From NCBI GenBank assembly GCA_026003255.1, contig BPGX01000002.1, forward strand, positions 1 through 64,000: a stretch of 64,000 nucleotides of DNA, given 5' to 3'. Shown one piece after another: positions 25,166-34,214 of the stretch (positions are counted from its first letter, which is position 1; each line of letters begins with the position of its first letter). Both the position numbers and the translations under genes were made by a program. The notes beneath the pieces were generated by a model, which did not search any database, was not told the origin of the DNA, and saw nothing but the letters and a program-made list of their open reading frames with translations. This DNA comes from Bacteroidia bacterium (GTDB lineage: Bacteria; Bacteroidota; Bacteroidia; B-17B0; Aurantibacillaceae).

Positions 25166-25939
25166 ATGAAAACTAATAGAAGGCAATTTTTATTTACCAC
25201 CTCTTTAATTGGCTTTGGATGGATATTGAATAAAGCAGGATTTTTATTTGGACATCAATCATCTTTACATTATTCCGAGGAAACGATTTCTAATTCAGTG
25301 ATGGATAGTAATTTTGGAGACCAATTCCCTTATTCTTTGCCTAAATTACCTTATGCTTATGATGCTTTGGAGCCCTTTATTGACAAGCAAACGATGGAAA
25401 TTCATCATACCAAACACCATCAGGCATACGTGAATAATTTAAATAAAGCACTGGAAAACCAATCTTTCAAAAATGCCCCTTTAGTTGAATTGTTTAAGAA
25501 AGTATCTACATTAGATAAAGCTATACGTAACAATGGTGGTGGGCATTACAACCATACTTTGTTCTGGCAAATGTTGAAAAGTAATAAAGAGAACAAAGAA
25601 AATTTACCTTCTCAAAAATTGATAGAAGTTTTAAATAAACATTTTGGAAGTTTTGAAAACTTTAAAAAGGAATTTTCTGAAAAAGCACTAAAACTCTTTG
25701 GTAGTGGCTGGTGCTGGCTTGTAAAAGATAATAAAAATACTCTCAAAATTGTTACAACGCCCAATCAGGATAACCCTTTAATGGATGTGGTTGATGAAAA
25801 AGACCGTGGTTTTCCATTATTAGGAATAGATGTGTGGGAACATGCTTATTATTTAAAATATCAAAACAGACGTGCAGAATACATTGAAAATTTCTGGAAA
25901 ATTATTAACTGGGAATTTGTAGAAAATAGATTGTCTTAA
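25166..25939 (+). CDS. sodA: Exported Fe/Mn superoxide dismutase with twin-arginine signal
   Basis: 257 residues. The start KTNRRQFLFTTSLIGFGW is a twin-arginine (Tat) signal, placing the folded enzyme outside the cytoplasm. After a linker, the SOD fold begins at LPKLPYAYDALEPFID. Metal ligands are visible in MEIHHTKHHQAY, GHYNHTLFW and GIDVWEHAYY. It converts superoxide to peroxide and oxygen. Choosing iron or manganese from sequence alone is unsafe. It lies 11 nt after the biotin carrier gene. Confidence 0.92.
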   Translation: MKTNRRQFLFTTSLIGFGWILNKAGFLFGHQSSLHYSEETISNSVMDSNFGDQFPYSLPKLPYAYDALEPFIDKQTMEIHHTKHHQAYVNNLNKALENQSFKNAPLVELFKKVSTLDKAIRNNGGGHYNHTLFWQMLKSNKENKENLPSQKLIEVLNKHFGSFENFKKEFSEKALKLFGSGWCWLVKDNKNTLKIVTTPNQDNPLMDVVDEKDRGFPLLGIDVWEHAYYLKYQNRRAEYIENFWKIINWEFVENRLS

Positions 25940-25961
25940 TAATTTTCGTTAGAATGATTTT

Positions 25962-26372
25962 ATGAAAACATCTGTTGTAAAGAAAATTACGTTTTGTGCC
26001 GCACATCGCTTACATAATCCGGAATGGGATGAAGCAACTAATCAAAAAGTTTTTGGAAAATGCAATCATCCTAATTATCACGGACACAATTATGAACTAC
26101 ATGTGAAAGTTACTGGTGAAATAGATCCTTCTACTGGTTTTGTAATGGACTTAAATGTATTGAGTGATATAATCAAAAAAGAAATTCATCAAAAATTTGA
26201 TCATAAAAATTTAAATCTGGATCTGGAAGAGTTTAAAAATCTCAATCCTACTGCTGAAAATATTGCGGTAGTTATTTACAATTTATTACGACCTAAAATA
26301 TCGGAACATCTGGAATTGCAAATTATTCTTTATGAAACACCAAGAAATTATGTTATTTATCCAGAAAAATAA
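25962..26372 (+). CDS. queD: 6-carboxytetrahydropterin synthase / 6-pyruvoyl-tetrahydropterin synthase family
   Basis: A 136-residue protein with zinc-site histidines in FCAAHRLH and HPNYHGHNYE, the catalytic cysteine in FGKCN, the KFDHKNLN motif and the glutamate of PTAENIA. In most bacteria this enzyme makes 6-carboxytetrahydropterin for queuosine and other 7-deazapurines. The insert between the first His and Cys is a little longer than in E. coli QueD and looks more like the eukaryotic PTPS form. No other queuosine genes are nearby. Confidence 0.85.
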   Translation: MKTSVVKKITFCAAHRLHNPEWDEATNQKVFGKCNHPNYHGHNYELHVKVTGEIDPSTGFVMDLNVLSDIIKKEIHQKFDHKNLNLDLEEFKNLNPTAENIAVVIYNLLRPKISEHLELQIILYETPRNYVIYPEK

Positions 26373-26424
26373 TTGCAAAACTCATTTTTAATATCGTTAT
26401 TTGCGAATATAAACTGGTTATTTC

Positions 26425-27048
26425 ATGGAAATTTTGTTACTCATCATTGCTGCGTACTTGTTAGGTTCAATTCCTACTTCGGTATGGATAGGTAAGTATT
26501 TTTATGGAATTGACATTCGTGAGCATGGCAGCGGAAATGCAGGTGCTACCAATACTTTTCGGGTTTTAGGTAAAATTCCGGGAATCATAGTATTGATTAT
26601 AGATATTTTAAAAGGTAGTGCGGCGGTGAGTTTGGCGTATTTGTTTGAAGACACATTACCTTCCAATGAGTTTGTGGACATTGAAATAGGATTGGCGATT
26701 GCGTGTGTGTTTGGACATATTTTCCCAGTGTTTGCAGGATTTAGAGGTGGGAAAGGCGTGGCTACTTTGTTAGGGGCTACTGCTATTATTACGCCTATTT
26801 CATGTGCATTAGCGTTAGTGGTATTTCTGCTTGTGCTTTTTTCATCGCGCTATGTGTCATTAAGTTCTATGTCAGCCGGTGTGAGTTATCCTATTATATT
26901 GCACTTAATTATGCATAACGAACAACGCACCTTAACCATTTACTCTATTTTAATAGCCATACTATTAATTATCACGCATCGCAAAAACATTCGTCGCTTA
27001 CTTTCAAAAACAGAATCTAAAGTGGTATTGTTTAAATCAACGGCATAA
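26425..27048 (+). CDS. plsY: Acyl-phosphate glycerol-3-phosphate acyltransferase PlsY
   Basis: A 207-residue membrane enzyme with the three PlsY loops: LLGSIPTSVWIGK, EHGSGNAGATNTFRVLG and GHIFPVFAGFRGGKGVAT. It transfers the acyl group from acyl-phosphate to glycerol-3-phosphate, the first step of phospholipid synthesis. Its stop overlaps the start of the T9SS plug gene by one base. Confidence 0.95.
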   Translation: MEILLLIIAAYLLGSIPTSVWIGKYFYGIDIREHGSGNAGATNTFRVLGKIPGIIVLIIDILKGSAAVSLAYLFEDTLPSNEFVDIEIGLAIACVFGHIFPVFAGFRGGKGVATLLGATAIITPISCALALVVFLLVLFSSRYVSLSSMSAGVSYPIILHLIMHNEQRTLTIYSILIAILLIITHRKNIRRLLSKTESKVVLFKSTA

Positions 27049-28322
27049 TGTTTTTTATACGCTGTTTTATTTTTCTGAATGTTATAATTTCGATATTACA
27101 GGCACAAAATCTTCATTACGAAGATTATGTTTATCAAAAAAATATTCGTTCCGTATTTCTACATCCAGCAGATTTTGAAATGGGCTTACCAGTATTGGAC
27201 TTAAATAATGCTGACCAACAATTGGAATTAAGTTTTGATGATTTAGATGCCGATGTGAAAAATTATTCTATTTACTTTATTCATTGTGATGCTTACTGGA
27301 GACCAAGTGATTTAATGACTTCTGAATACATCAATGGATTTTTTGAACTCAATATTCTTAATTATGCTTTTTCTCAAAACACCTTACAAAAATATACACA
27401 TTATGATATTAAATTTCCTACACCTAATATGCAATTCACAAAAGCAGGGAATTATTTGTTAGTGCTCTATCAAACACCTGATAAGTCAAAGATTGTCGCC
27501 ACCAAACGTTTCTATGTTTTAAATAATGTAGTGGATATTGCAGCCCAGATTACACAACCTATTGGAAATGATTTACAATATGTTGGGCAACATATTGATT
27601 TTACTATTAGTGCAAAAAATTATCCATTAACCAATCCTGTAACAGATATGAAAGTTTTTTTAATGCAAAATGGCAGATGGGACAATATGGTAAGCAATAT
27701 TCCCGCTACGTTTATGACCGGCAATAGTTTTCAATACACTTTAGATGACCGCACAACCTTTTTAGGTTCGAATGAATTTCGCTACTTTGATATTCGTACG
27801 TTATTCACTTATACAGAGCGTATTGCGAACATAGTAAAAGACGATAATGGTAAATGGCACGTTTATCTCACTCCTGATGAACCGAGATATAAGCAAAAAT
27901 ACGCTTTTCAAAATGATATTAACGGGAATTTTTTAATTCGTAATAATGATCGGCTATCCAATCCAGATTTAGAAGCCGATTATGCGTATGTACATTTTCA
28001 ATTTTCTTATCCCTATCCGATTAGCAAAGGGAATGTATATATTTTAAGTCGTATTAATAATTGGGCACTAACTGAAGATAATAAAATGACTTACAATGAA
28101 ACCACAAAAGCTTATGAATGTACGATGTATTTAAAGCAAGGTTATTATAACTACATTTATTCTATTCAATATGATGATGATACAAAATGTAATGAAACCG
28201 AAACAGAGGGTAATTATTGGCAAACAGAAAATGATTATTACATCTTTGTATATCATCAACCGAGAGGATATTTTTATGATCAATTGGTAGGACTTTTGCG
28301 TATCAATACTTTGAAAAGATGA
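27048..28322 (+). CDS. Type IX secretion system plug protein (DUF5103)
   Basis: A 424-residue periplasmic protein with a short signal peptide (LNVIISILQAQ). Family markers include the N-terminal YEDYVYQKNIRSVFLHP, LSFDDLDADVKNYSIYFIHC and a C-terminal immunoglobulin-like part with NIYNYIYS-like strands. The DUF5103 family contains the Plug that blocks the SprA translocon on the periplasmic side in Flavobacterium. That fits the three T9SS cargo proteins in this window. It is co-transcribed with plsY and the next small gene. Confidence 0.85.
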   Translation: MFFIRCFIFLNVIISILQAQNLHYEDYVYQKNIRSVFLHPADFEMGLPVLDLNNADQQLELSFDDLDADVKNYSIYFIHCDAYWRPSDLMTSEYINGFFELNILNYAFSQNTLQKYTHYDIKFPTPNMQFTKAGNYLLVLYQTPDKSKIVATKRFYVLNNVVDIAAQITQPIGNDLQYVGQHIDFTISAKNYPLTNPVTDMKVFLMQNGRWDNMVSNIPATFMTGNSFQYTLDDRTTFLGSNEFRYFDIRTLFTYTERIANIVKDDNGKWHVYLTPDEPRYKQKYAFQNDINGNFLIRNNDRLSNPDLEADYAYVHFQFSYPYPISKGNVYILSRINNWALTEDNKMTYNETTKAYECTMYLKQGYYNYIYSIQYDDDTKCNETETEGNYWQTENDYYIFVYHQPRGYFYDQLVGLLRINTLKR

Positions 28323-28828
28323 AGGCGTTTTCGAGATGTTATTTACTTTTGTTTATAACTTTTTTATTTTTTATAAATTTTATTTATAGTCAAAATAAGG
28401 GCAAGTATCAATACCGTTGGGCACTATTTCATCCTGTGGCTGCCATTAAGGTCAAAAAAATTTACAAGAGAAATTTGTATATTTACCAAGAAGTGAAGCA
28501 ACAAAAATTATTAGATACAATTGAAAATGGAGGAAAATTGGATGCCTTTCGACATGCCTTTTTTATGGCGTGTTTTGCTCAAAAAGTGAAGCCCAAAAAA
28601 TTAGTGAAATTAGGCATAGCACACGAAAAAGATGATGTGTGGTTGTATAAGAAAAAGAGAAAAATAGAATTTCGAGATGTGCCGGATAGTGCAAGTATTC
28701 AAATGGATTTGTATAACAATCAGGTGGGAATTGAAATAGGAAGAAAATATAGAAACATCACAACAATTCAATTGAGGGACACGATATTGTTTTATGTGAA
28801 GGAGAATAAATTTAGAACTATTCGATAA
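28319..28828 (+). CDS. Exported protein of unknown function (DUF6973-like)
   Basis: A 169-residue protein with a signal peptide (CYLLLFITFLFFINFIYSQ). The mature part has GGKLDAFRHAFFMACFAQ, then LGIAHEKDD and MDLYNNQVGIEIGR. These conserved His, Asp, Glu and Asn residues are arranged as in the DUF6973 group, a resemblance I recall but cannot test here. ATGA overlap with the plug gene implies translational coupling, so a T9SS- or envelope-related role is possible. Confidence 0.7.
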   Translation: MKAFSRCYLLLFITFLFFINFIYSQNKGKYQYRWALFHPVAAIKVKKIYKRNLYIYQEVKQQKLLDTIENGGKLDAFRHAFFMACFAQKVKPKKLVKLGIAHEKDDVWLYKKKRKIEFRDVPDSASIQMDLYNNQVGIEIGRKYRNITTIQLRDTILFYVKENKFRTIR

Positions 28829-28880
28829 AAGTAAAATTAAATTTGGTTTTGAAAAAATGAACAAACGAAAATTATGTGTA

Positions 28881-28910
28881 TTGTAAATGAGTTACAAAAT
28901 CTTAACTTTG
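28881..28910 (+). promoter_or_regulatory. Promoter for purK (TTG-N19-TAACTTTG)
   Basis: A TTG at 28881-28883 and an exact -7 TAACTTTG at 28903-28910 with 19-nt spacing. The resulting leader before the ATG at 29015 is about 100 nt long, unusually long for this window. Confidence 0.6.
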
Positions 28911-29014
28911 TGGCCTTTGATAAAATCTTTTAATTCATTTTGGGTTTATAAATCTTTTGAAACTTAAATTGTTTAAGTATAAAAAATGTACCTTAATGCC
29001 CGAAATGTTTGACT

Positions 29015-30157
29015 ATGAATAAACTTTTCAATCATAAAAAAATTGGTATACTTGGCGGAGGACAATTAGGAAGAATGTTATTACAAAAAGCAATGGATTT
29101 TGCATTAGAGGTGTATGTTCTTGATCCAGATAAAAGTGCACCTTGTAAAAGCATTACTTCTAACATTGTAAATGGTGATTTTAAGAATTACGAAGATGTT
29201 TATCATTTTGGAAAAAAATTGGATTTAATTACCATTGAAATAGAAAATGTCAATGTAGAAGCACTGAAAAAGTTACAACAAGAAGGCAAGGAAGTTTATC
29301 CTCAACCCGAAATTATTGAAATGATACAGGACAAAGGATTACAAAAAATTTTTTATCAAACGCACGGTATTCCAACAGCCGATTTTTTTCTTGTGGAAAA
29401 CAAACAGCAAATTGAAAAGTATCTTGATTATCTGCCTTTCTTTCAAAAAACACGCAAGGGCGGATATGATGGAAAAGGAGTCAGAAAAATAGTCGCTAAA
29501 CAGCATTTGAGTAATGCCTTTGATGAACCCTGTGTTTTAGAACGAATGGTAGATGTGGCTAAAGAAATCAGTGTGATCGTAGCACGAAATGTAGCGGGTG
29601 AAATTCAAACATTTCCGCTAGTTGAGAGTGTATTTAATCCACAAGCACACCTGGTAGATTTTTTGATTTGCCCTGCAAGTGTTTCAAAAAAGATTCAGGA
29701 AGAAGCGGAAAATCTTGCAAGAAAAATTGCTGAACAGTTGAATTTAGTCGGATTACTTGCTATTGAGTATTTTCTAACAAAAGATGGAAAACTATTGGTC
29801 AATGAGATGGCGCCTCGGGTGCATAATTCAGGGCATCATACCATTGAAGCGTGTGTAACTTCTCAATTTGAACAACACTGGCGTTCTATATTAAATTTGC
29901 CATTAGGAGATACATCGCTTGTTAGACCTGCAGTAATGGTAAATTTGTTGGGTTCAGAAGGTTTTGAAGGCGAAGCGCATTATGTTGGCATTGAACAGAT
30001 ATTGAAATATAGCGGCGTGTATCCACATTTGTATGGAAAAAAGAAAGTGAAAGCGTACAGAAAAATGGGACATATTACTGTTACAGATAAAACTCTTTCA
30101 TCTGCCATGCAAAAAGCCAGAAAAATTAAAGAACTTATTAAAGTAACGGCACTGTAA
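29015..30157 (+). CDS. purK: N5-carboxyaminoimidazole ribonucleotide synthase
   Basis: A 380-residue ATP-grasp enzyme of purine synthesis. The N-terminal GILGGGQLGRMLLQKA, the ATP-binding FFQKTRKGGYDGKG and the C-terminal NEMAPRVHNSGHHTIEACV are diagnostic. It carboxylates AIR to N5-CAIR. The ATG at 29015 is taken instead of the TTG at 29009. purE, its usual partner, does not follow; a tiny Cys-rich membrane peptide does. Confidence 0.94.
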   Translation: MNKLFNHKKIGILGGGQLGRMLLQKAMDFALEVYVLDPDKSAPCKSITSNIVNGDFKNYEDVYHFGKKLDLITIEIENVNVEALKKLQQEGKEVYPQPEIIEMIQDKGLQKIFYQTHGIPTADFFLVENKQQIEKYLDYLPFFQKTRKGGYDGKGVRKIVAKQHLSNAFDEPCVLERMVDVAKEISVIVARNVAGEIQTFPLVESVFNPQAHLVDFLICPASVSKKIQEEAENLARKIAEQLNLVGLLAIEYFLTKDGKLLVNEMAPRVHNSGHHTIEACVTSQFEQHWRSILNLPLGDTSLVRPAVMVNLLGSEGFEGEAHYVGIEQILKYSGVYPHLYGKKKVKAYRKMGHITVTDKTLSSAMQKARKIKELIKVTAL

Positions 30158-30159
30158 TT

Positions 30160-30264
30160 ATGGACGATTTTGTAGTTTTGATAATTGTTGGTTTATCAGC
30201 CATTTATCTGGTATACAGAATATTCAGGAAGAAAAAATGTAATGATAACTCGTGCTGTAAATGA
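30160..30264 (+). CDS. Small Cys-rich membrane protein, FeoB-associated type
   Basis: A 34-residue ORF starting 2 nt after the purK stop. One membrane helix (VVLIIVGLSAIYLVYRIF) is followed by a short basic, cysteine-rich tail (KKKCNDNSCCK). This is the layout of the FeoB-associated Cys-rich membrane proteins of Bacteroidota, which usually sit right after feoB. Here it is about 7 kb from feoB and behind purK. The family assignment rests on layout only, because the protein is too short for strong similarity. Confidence 0.6.
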   Translation: MDDFVVLIIVGLSAIYLVYRIFRKKKCNDNSCCK

Positions 30265-30374
30265 TTTTTCTGTATCACTATGAATTAATTACCAGGTCAA
30301 TTTCAAGAAACGATTAAGAGTTGTTTTGTTTAAGTATTGCGCTACATACCTTTTTAGTTACGAATTTCTTTCAG

Positions 30375-30382
30375 TATTTTTG
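30375..30382 (+). promoter_or_regulatory. -7 promoter element for ppk-ppx-cdaA
   Basis: TATTTTTG matches TAnnTTTG exactly, 22 nt upstream of the ppk ATG. No good -33 TTTG is visible at normal spacing. Confidence 0.5.
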
Positions 30383-30404
30383 CTACTGATAGAAGTTTTT
30401 TGAT

Positions 30405-32501
30405 ATGAAAAAGAATTTTACACCGCATATAAATCGTGAAATTAGTTGGCTATCTTTTAACGAAAGGGTGTTGCAAGAAGCAGAAGATAAAAGGAATCCA
30501 CTTTTAGAACGTTTGAAATTTTTAGGTATTTTTAGTAATAACAGAGATGAATTTTATCGTGTCAGAGTCGCTACTGTTAAACGTTTAATGAAATTGGGAC
30601 ACAGAGCCATTGAAATTTATGGTGAGGATCCGGAAGTTTTATTAAAACAATTGCAAAACAAAGTATTAGCGCAGCAACAGAAGTTTGATGAATTGTATTT
30701 GCAAATTTTGGAGGAATTGAAAGAGAATAATATCTTTATCGTAAATGAAAGAGAAGTATTGGAAGAACATAAAGAATATATATCTAATTTTTTTCATAAT
30801 GAAGTGATGCCTTCCCTTTTCCCCATCTTAATTGACGCCCGAAGACCATTTCCTTTTTTAAAGGACAAGTATGGTTATTTGTATATAAAACTTCGTTCAA
30901 TTTTTGCACCTAATCAAAATAAATTTGCACTCATTGAAATTCCTACTAAGGTATTAAGTCGTTTTGTTATTTTACCACCCGTCAAGAGTAAAAAATATAT
31001 TATTTTATTAGATGATGTGATTCGTTTAAACATCAACGAAATTTTCAATGTGTTTGGATTAGAATGTGTGGGAGCATATAATATTAAATTAACAAGGGAT
31101 GCGGAGTTGGAAATTGATAATGACCTGAGCGAAAGTATTTTAGAAAAAGTGAGTAAAGGATTGAAGGATAGGCAAAAAGGCAAGCCCGTTCGATTTGTTT
31201 ATGATAAAGATATGCCACAGGACATGTTACAATTTGTTATGCGAAAGCTAGGAATGACAAATACAAAAGATAGTGTAATTCCGGGTGGAAGGTATCACAA
31301 TTTCAAAGATTTTATCAACTTTCCGGATTTGGGATTAAAGCATTTAACTTTTCAAAATCCGCCGCCAATCAATATTCCAGAATTAGACGAATTGAATACG
31401 CCTATCATTGATTATGTCTTAAAAAAAGACATTCTTTTTCATTTTCCTTATCATTCTTATAATTATCTGATTAAAATTTTACAGGAGGCGTCAATTGATC
31501 CAAGAGTTCAAAGTATTCAAATCACATTGTATCGTTTAGCAGAATCATCAAGAATTGCGAATGCTTTAATTAATGCAGTAAAGAATGGAAAAAAGGTTAC
31601 AGTTGTTGTTGAATTACAGGCCAGATTTGATGAAGAGCATAATATCTATTGGGCTGAAAAATTGAAGGAAGAAGGCGCGGAAGTAATTTATGGTGTGCCC
31701 GGATTAAAAGTACATTCAAAGTTGTTTTTAATTGAGGGCAAAATAAAAAATCAGTCATTTAGAATTGCTCATATTGGAACAGGAAATTTTAATGAGAAAA
31801 CGGCGAGAGTTTATACGGATTTATCATTGATTACTGCTCATAAAGGTATCTGTAAAGATGTTGGGACAATTTTTAATTTTTATCGTAATAACTTGAAAAT
31901 CGGAGAATACAAACATTTGATTGTCTCGCCATTTAATATGCGTTCTGAATTTATTAAGTATATTCACAAAGAGATTAAAAATGTCAAAAGAGGATTAAAA
32001 GGTGAAATTATTTTAAAGTTGAATAATCTTGTAGATAAAGAGATGATAAGCCATTTGTATAAAGCATCGCAGGAGGGGGTGCAAGTTTTTTTAATTGTTC
32101 GGAGTGCTTGTTCATTGGTTACAGAATTACCAAATTATAGTGATAATATTCGTGCTTATAGTATTGTGGATAAATACCTTGAACACGCCAGAATTTTTAT
32201 TTTTCACAATGGTGGAAATGAAAAAGTTTTCATATCATCGGCAGATTGGATGACCAGAAATCTTGATCATCGCAGTGAAGTGGCTACACCAATTTATGAT
32301 GAACACATCAAAAAAATTATCAAGGATTTGATAAACATTCAATTATCTGGTAATCAAAAGGTGAGAATCATTGACAGACATCAAACCAATAAATACAAAC
32401 TGCCTGCACCGGGAGAAGAAATCATTCGTGTGCAGGATAAAACTTATGAATATCTGAAAGAATTGCCATATAAAAAAACAGCGAAAATTAATCTGGTATG
32501 A
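30405..32501 (+). CDS. ppk1: Polyphosphate kinase 1
   Basis: A 698-residue enzyme with the standard PPK1 plan: N-terminal REISWLSFNERVLQEAED, the middle domain, the autophosphorylated histidine region GLKVHSKLFLIE and the second site YLEHARIFIFHNGG, then DWMTRNLDHRSEVATPI. It makes inorganic polyphosphate from ATP. The ppx gene overlaps its stop by 4 nt (ATGA). Confidence 0.95.
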   Translation: MKKNFTPHINREISWLSFNERVLQEAEDKRNPLLERLKFLGIFSNNRDEFYRVRVATVKRLMKLGHRAIEIYGEDPEVLLKQLQNKVLAQQQKFDELYLQILEELKENNIFIVNEREVLEEHKEYISNFFHNEVMPSLFPILIDARRPFPFLKDKYGYLYIKLRSIFAPNQNKFALIEIPTKVLSRFVILPPVKSKKYIILLDDVIRLNINEIFNVFGLECVGAYNIKLTRDAELEIDNDLSESILEKVSKGLKDRQKGKPVRFVYDKDMPQDMLQFVMRKLGMTNTKDSVIPGGRYHNFKDFINFPDLGLKHLTFQNPPPINIPELDELNTPIIDYVLKKDILFHFPYHSYNYLIKILQEASIDPRVQSIQITLYRLAESSRIANALINAVKNGKKVTVVVELQARFDEEHNIYWAEKLKEEGAEVIYGVPGLKVHSKLFLIEGKIKNQSFRIAHIGTGNFNEKTARVYTDLSLITAHKGICKDVGTIFNFYRNNLKIGEYKHLIVSPFNMRSEFIKYIHKEIKNVKRGLKGEIILKLNNLVDKEMISHLYKASQEGVQVFLIVRSACSLVTELPNYSDNIRAYSIVDKYLEHARIFIFHNGGNEKVFISSADWMTRNLDHRSEVATPIYDEHIKKIIKDLINIQLSGNQKVRIIDRHQTNKYKLPAPGEEIIRVQDKTYEYLKELPYKKTAKINLV

Positions 32502-33421
32502 ATCATTCAAATAATGAAAAGCAGTATGGAACGTTATTAGCGGCTATTGATATAGGCAGCAATGCTATTCGCTTGTTGTTATCAAGAGTTTTTGAAGATA
32601 AAAATTTGTTGTTATTTCATAAAGAAGAATTGATTAGAATGTCCATTCGTCTTGGTGAAGATGTTTTTTTGCAAGGAAAAATTTCAGATGAAAAAATCCA
32701 ACGATTAATTCATGCCATGAAGGCCTATCATCATATTATGAATGTTTATCAAGTCAAGGCCTATAAAGCGGTAGCAACCAGTGCGATGCGAGATGCTCAA
32801 AATGGTAAAGAAGTAATTCAATTGTTGGAAAAAGAAACAGGCATTAAGATTGAAATTTTAGATGGCAAAACAGAAGCCAGTTTAATTTTTGAAAATCATA
32901 TTGAAGAGATTTTAGATCCGGATAAAGCATATATGTACATTGATGTGGGTGGTGGAAGCACTGAAATTACCATTTACAATAAACATAAAGCCATTGCTTC
33001 CAAGTCATTCAATATTGGTACCTTACGGCTTCTCTACAACAAAGTAGAAGAGAATACATGGGACGAAATGAAACAATGGATAAAAAAACAAACGCAAGGT
33101 ATTTATCCTATCTATGCCATTGGATCTGGTGGGAATATCAATAAATTGTACAAGATGAGCGGCAAGAAGGAGAATAAATCATTGGGATATAATAAATTGA
33201 AAGGATTGTACGAAATGCTGCAATCGTATACTTATGAAGAGAGAATGAAATTATTGGGTTTAAAGCCAGATAGAGCTGATGTAATTGTGCCTGCCGCTAA
33301 AATATATTTGACTGCAATGAAAACAGCCGATATTGAAAAAATTTATGTTCCACAAATTGGATTGTCTGACGGGGTGATTCATAAGTTATATGAAGAATTA
33401 AAATCAAAAGATCTTGTATAA
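32498..33421 (+). CDS. ppx: Ppx/GppA-family exopolyphosphatase / pppGpp phosphohydrolase
   Basis: A 307-residue member of the sugar-kinase/actin fold. Phosphate-binding loops AAIDIGSNAIRLLLSR and YIDVGGGSTEITIY are present, and a catalytic Glu is in the KTEASLIF segment. It is the short form without the C-terminal helical domains of E. coli Ppx. It degrades polyphosphate or removes a phosphate from pppGpp. It is translationally coupled to ppk, and its stop abuts the cdaA start. Confidence 0.9.
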   Translation: MNHSNNEKQYGTLLAAIDIGSNAIRLLLSRVFEDKNLLLFHKEELIRMSIRLGEDVFLQGKISDEKIQRLIHAMKAYHHIMNVYQVKAYKAVATSAMRDAQNGKEVIQLLEKETGIKIEILDGKTEASLIFENHIEEILDPDKAYMYIDVGGGSTEITIYNKHKAIASKSFNIGTLRLLYNKVEENTWDEMKQWIKKQTQGIYPIYAIGSGGNINKLYKMSGKKENKSLGYNKLKGLYEMLQSYTYEERMKLLGLKPDRADVIVPAAKIYLTAMKTADIEKIYVPQIGLSDGVIHKLYEELKSKDLV

Positions 33422-34213
33422 ATGCACGAAAGTAAGGACATATTACATATTGGTTGGAATGATGTATTAGACATTTTTTTGGTTGCTGTATTGTTGTATG
33501 TTTTATATAATTTAGTGAAGGGCACATCTGCTCTTAAAGTATTCTGGGGACTTGGATTAATTTACTTGGTATGGGTAATTGTTACTGCTCTAGATTTCAA
33601 ATTATTAAGTTCTATTGTTGGCAAGTTTATCAATGTAGGTATTATTACAATTATTGTGATATTTCAACAAGAGATTAGAAAATTTTTATTACTAATAGGT
33701 TCTACTCAATTTTGGAAACAACACTATTCATTATTCAAAATAAAAGAAGCTTTTAAAGAAGATATTATAGTTAATATTCCATTAAATATTTTACAAGATG
33801 CTTGTTACAACATGTCACGTAATAAAACAGGAGCATTGATTGTTATTGCTCAAAAAGATGATCTGAACTTATATGAACAATCTGGCTGGCCGGTGAATGC
33901 ACCGGTAACAGAGTATATGTTAGAAAGCATATTTTATAAAAATGCTCCGATGCACGATGGTGCCGTGATTATTAAAAATAACATTATTGTGGCCGCTAAA
34001 TGTATATTACCGGTGAGTGAATCCGATAAATTACCTTCACACGCTGGTACAAGGCATCGTGCAGCACTTGGCATTTCTGAACAAACCGATGCTCTGGCTA
34101 TTTCTGTAAGTGAACAAACAGGGGCTGTTTCAATTGCAAAAAACGGCGAATTGCATCATAATGTAGAACACAAAGATTTTATTCCATTGTTGGAAAAATT
34201 ATTAGCACCATAA
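33422..34213 (+). CDS. cdaA: Diadenylate cyclase CdaA (c-di-AMP synthase)
   Basis: 263 residues. Hydrophobic segments occupy about residues 12-75, followed by the DAC domain with the catalytic motifs MHDGAVII (about 178-185) and GTRHRAALGISE (about 209-220). It makes cyclic di-AMP from two ATP at the inner membrane. Its ATG follows the ppx stop with no gap, so polyphosphate turnover and c-di-AMP synthesis share one transcript here. No CdaR-like regulator is adjacent. Confidence 0.95.
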   Translation: MHESKDILHIGWNDVLDIFLVAVLLYVLYNLVKGTSALKVFWGLGLIYLVWVIVTALDFKLLSSIVGKFINVGIITIIVIFQQEIRKFLLLIGSTQFWKQHYSLFKIKEAFKEDIIVNIPLNILQDACYNMSRNKTGALIVIAQKDDLNLYEQSGWPVNAPVTEYMLESIFYKNAPMHDGAVIIKNNIIVAAKCILPVSESDKLPSHAGTRHRAALGISEQTDALAISVSEQTGAVSIAKNGELHHNVEHKDFIPLLEKLLAP

Positions 34214-34214
34214 A

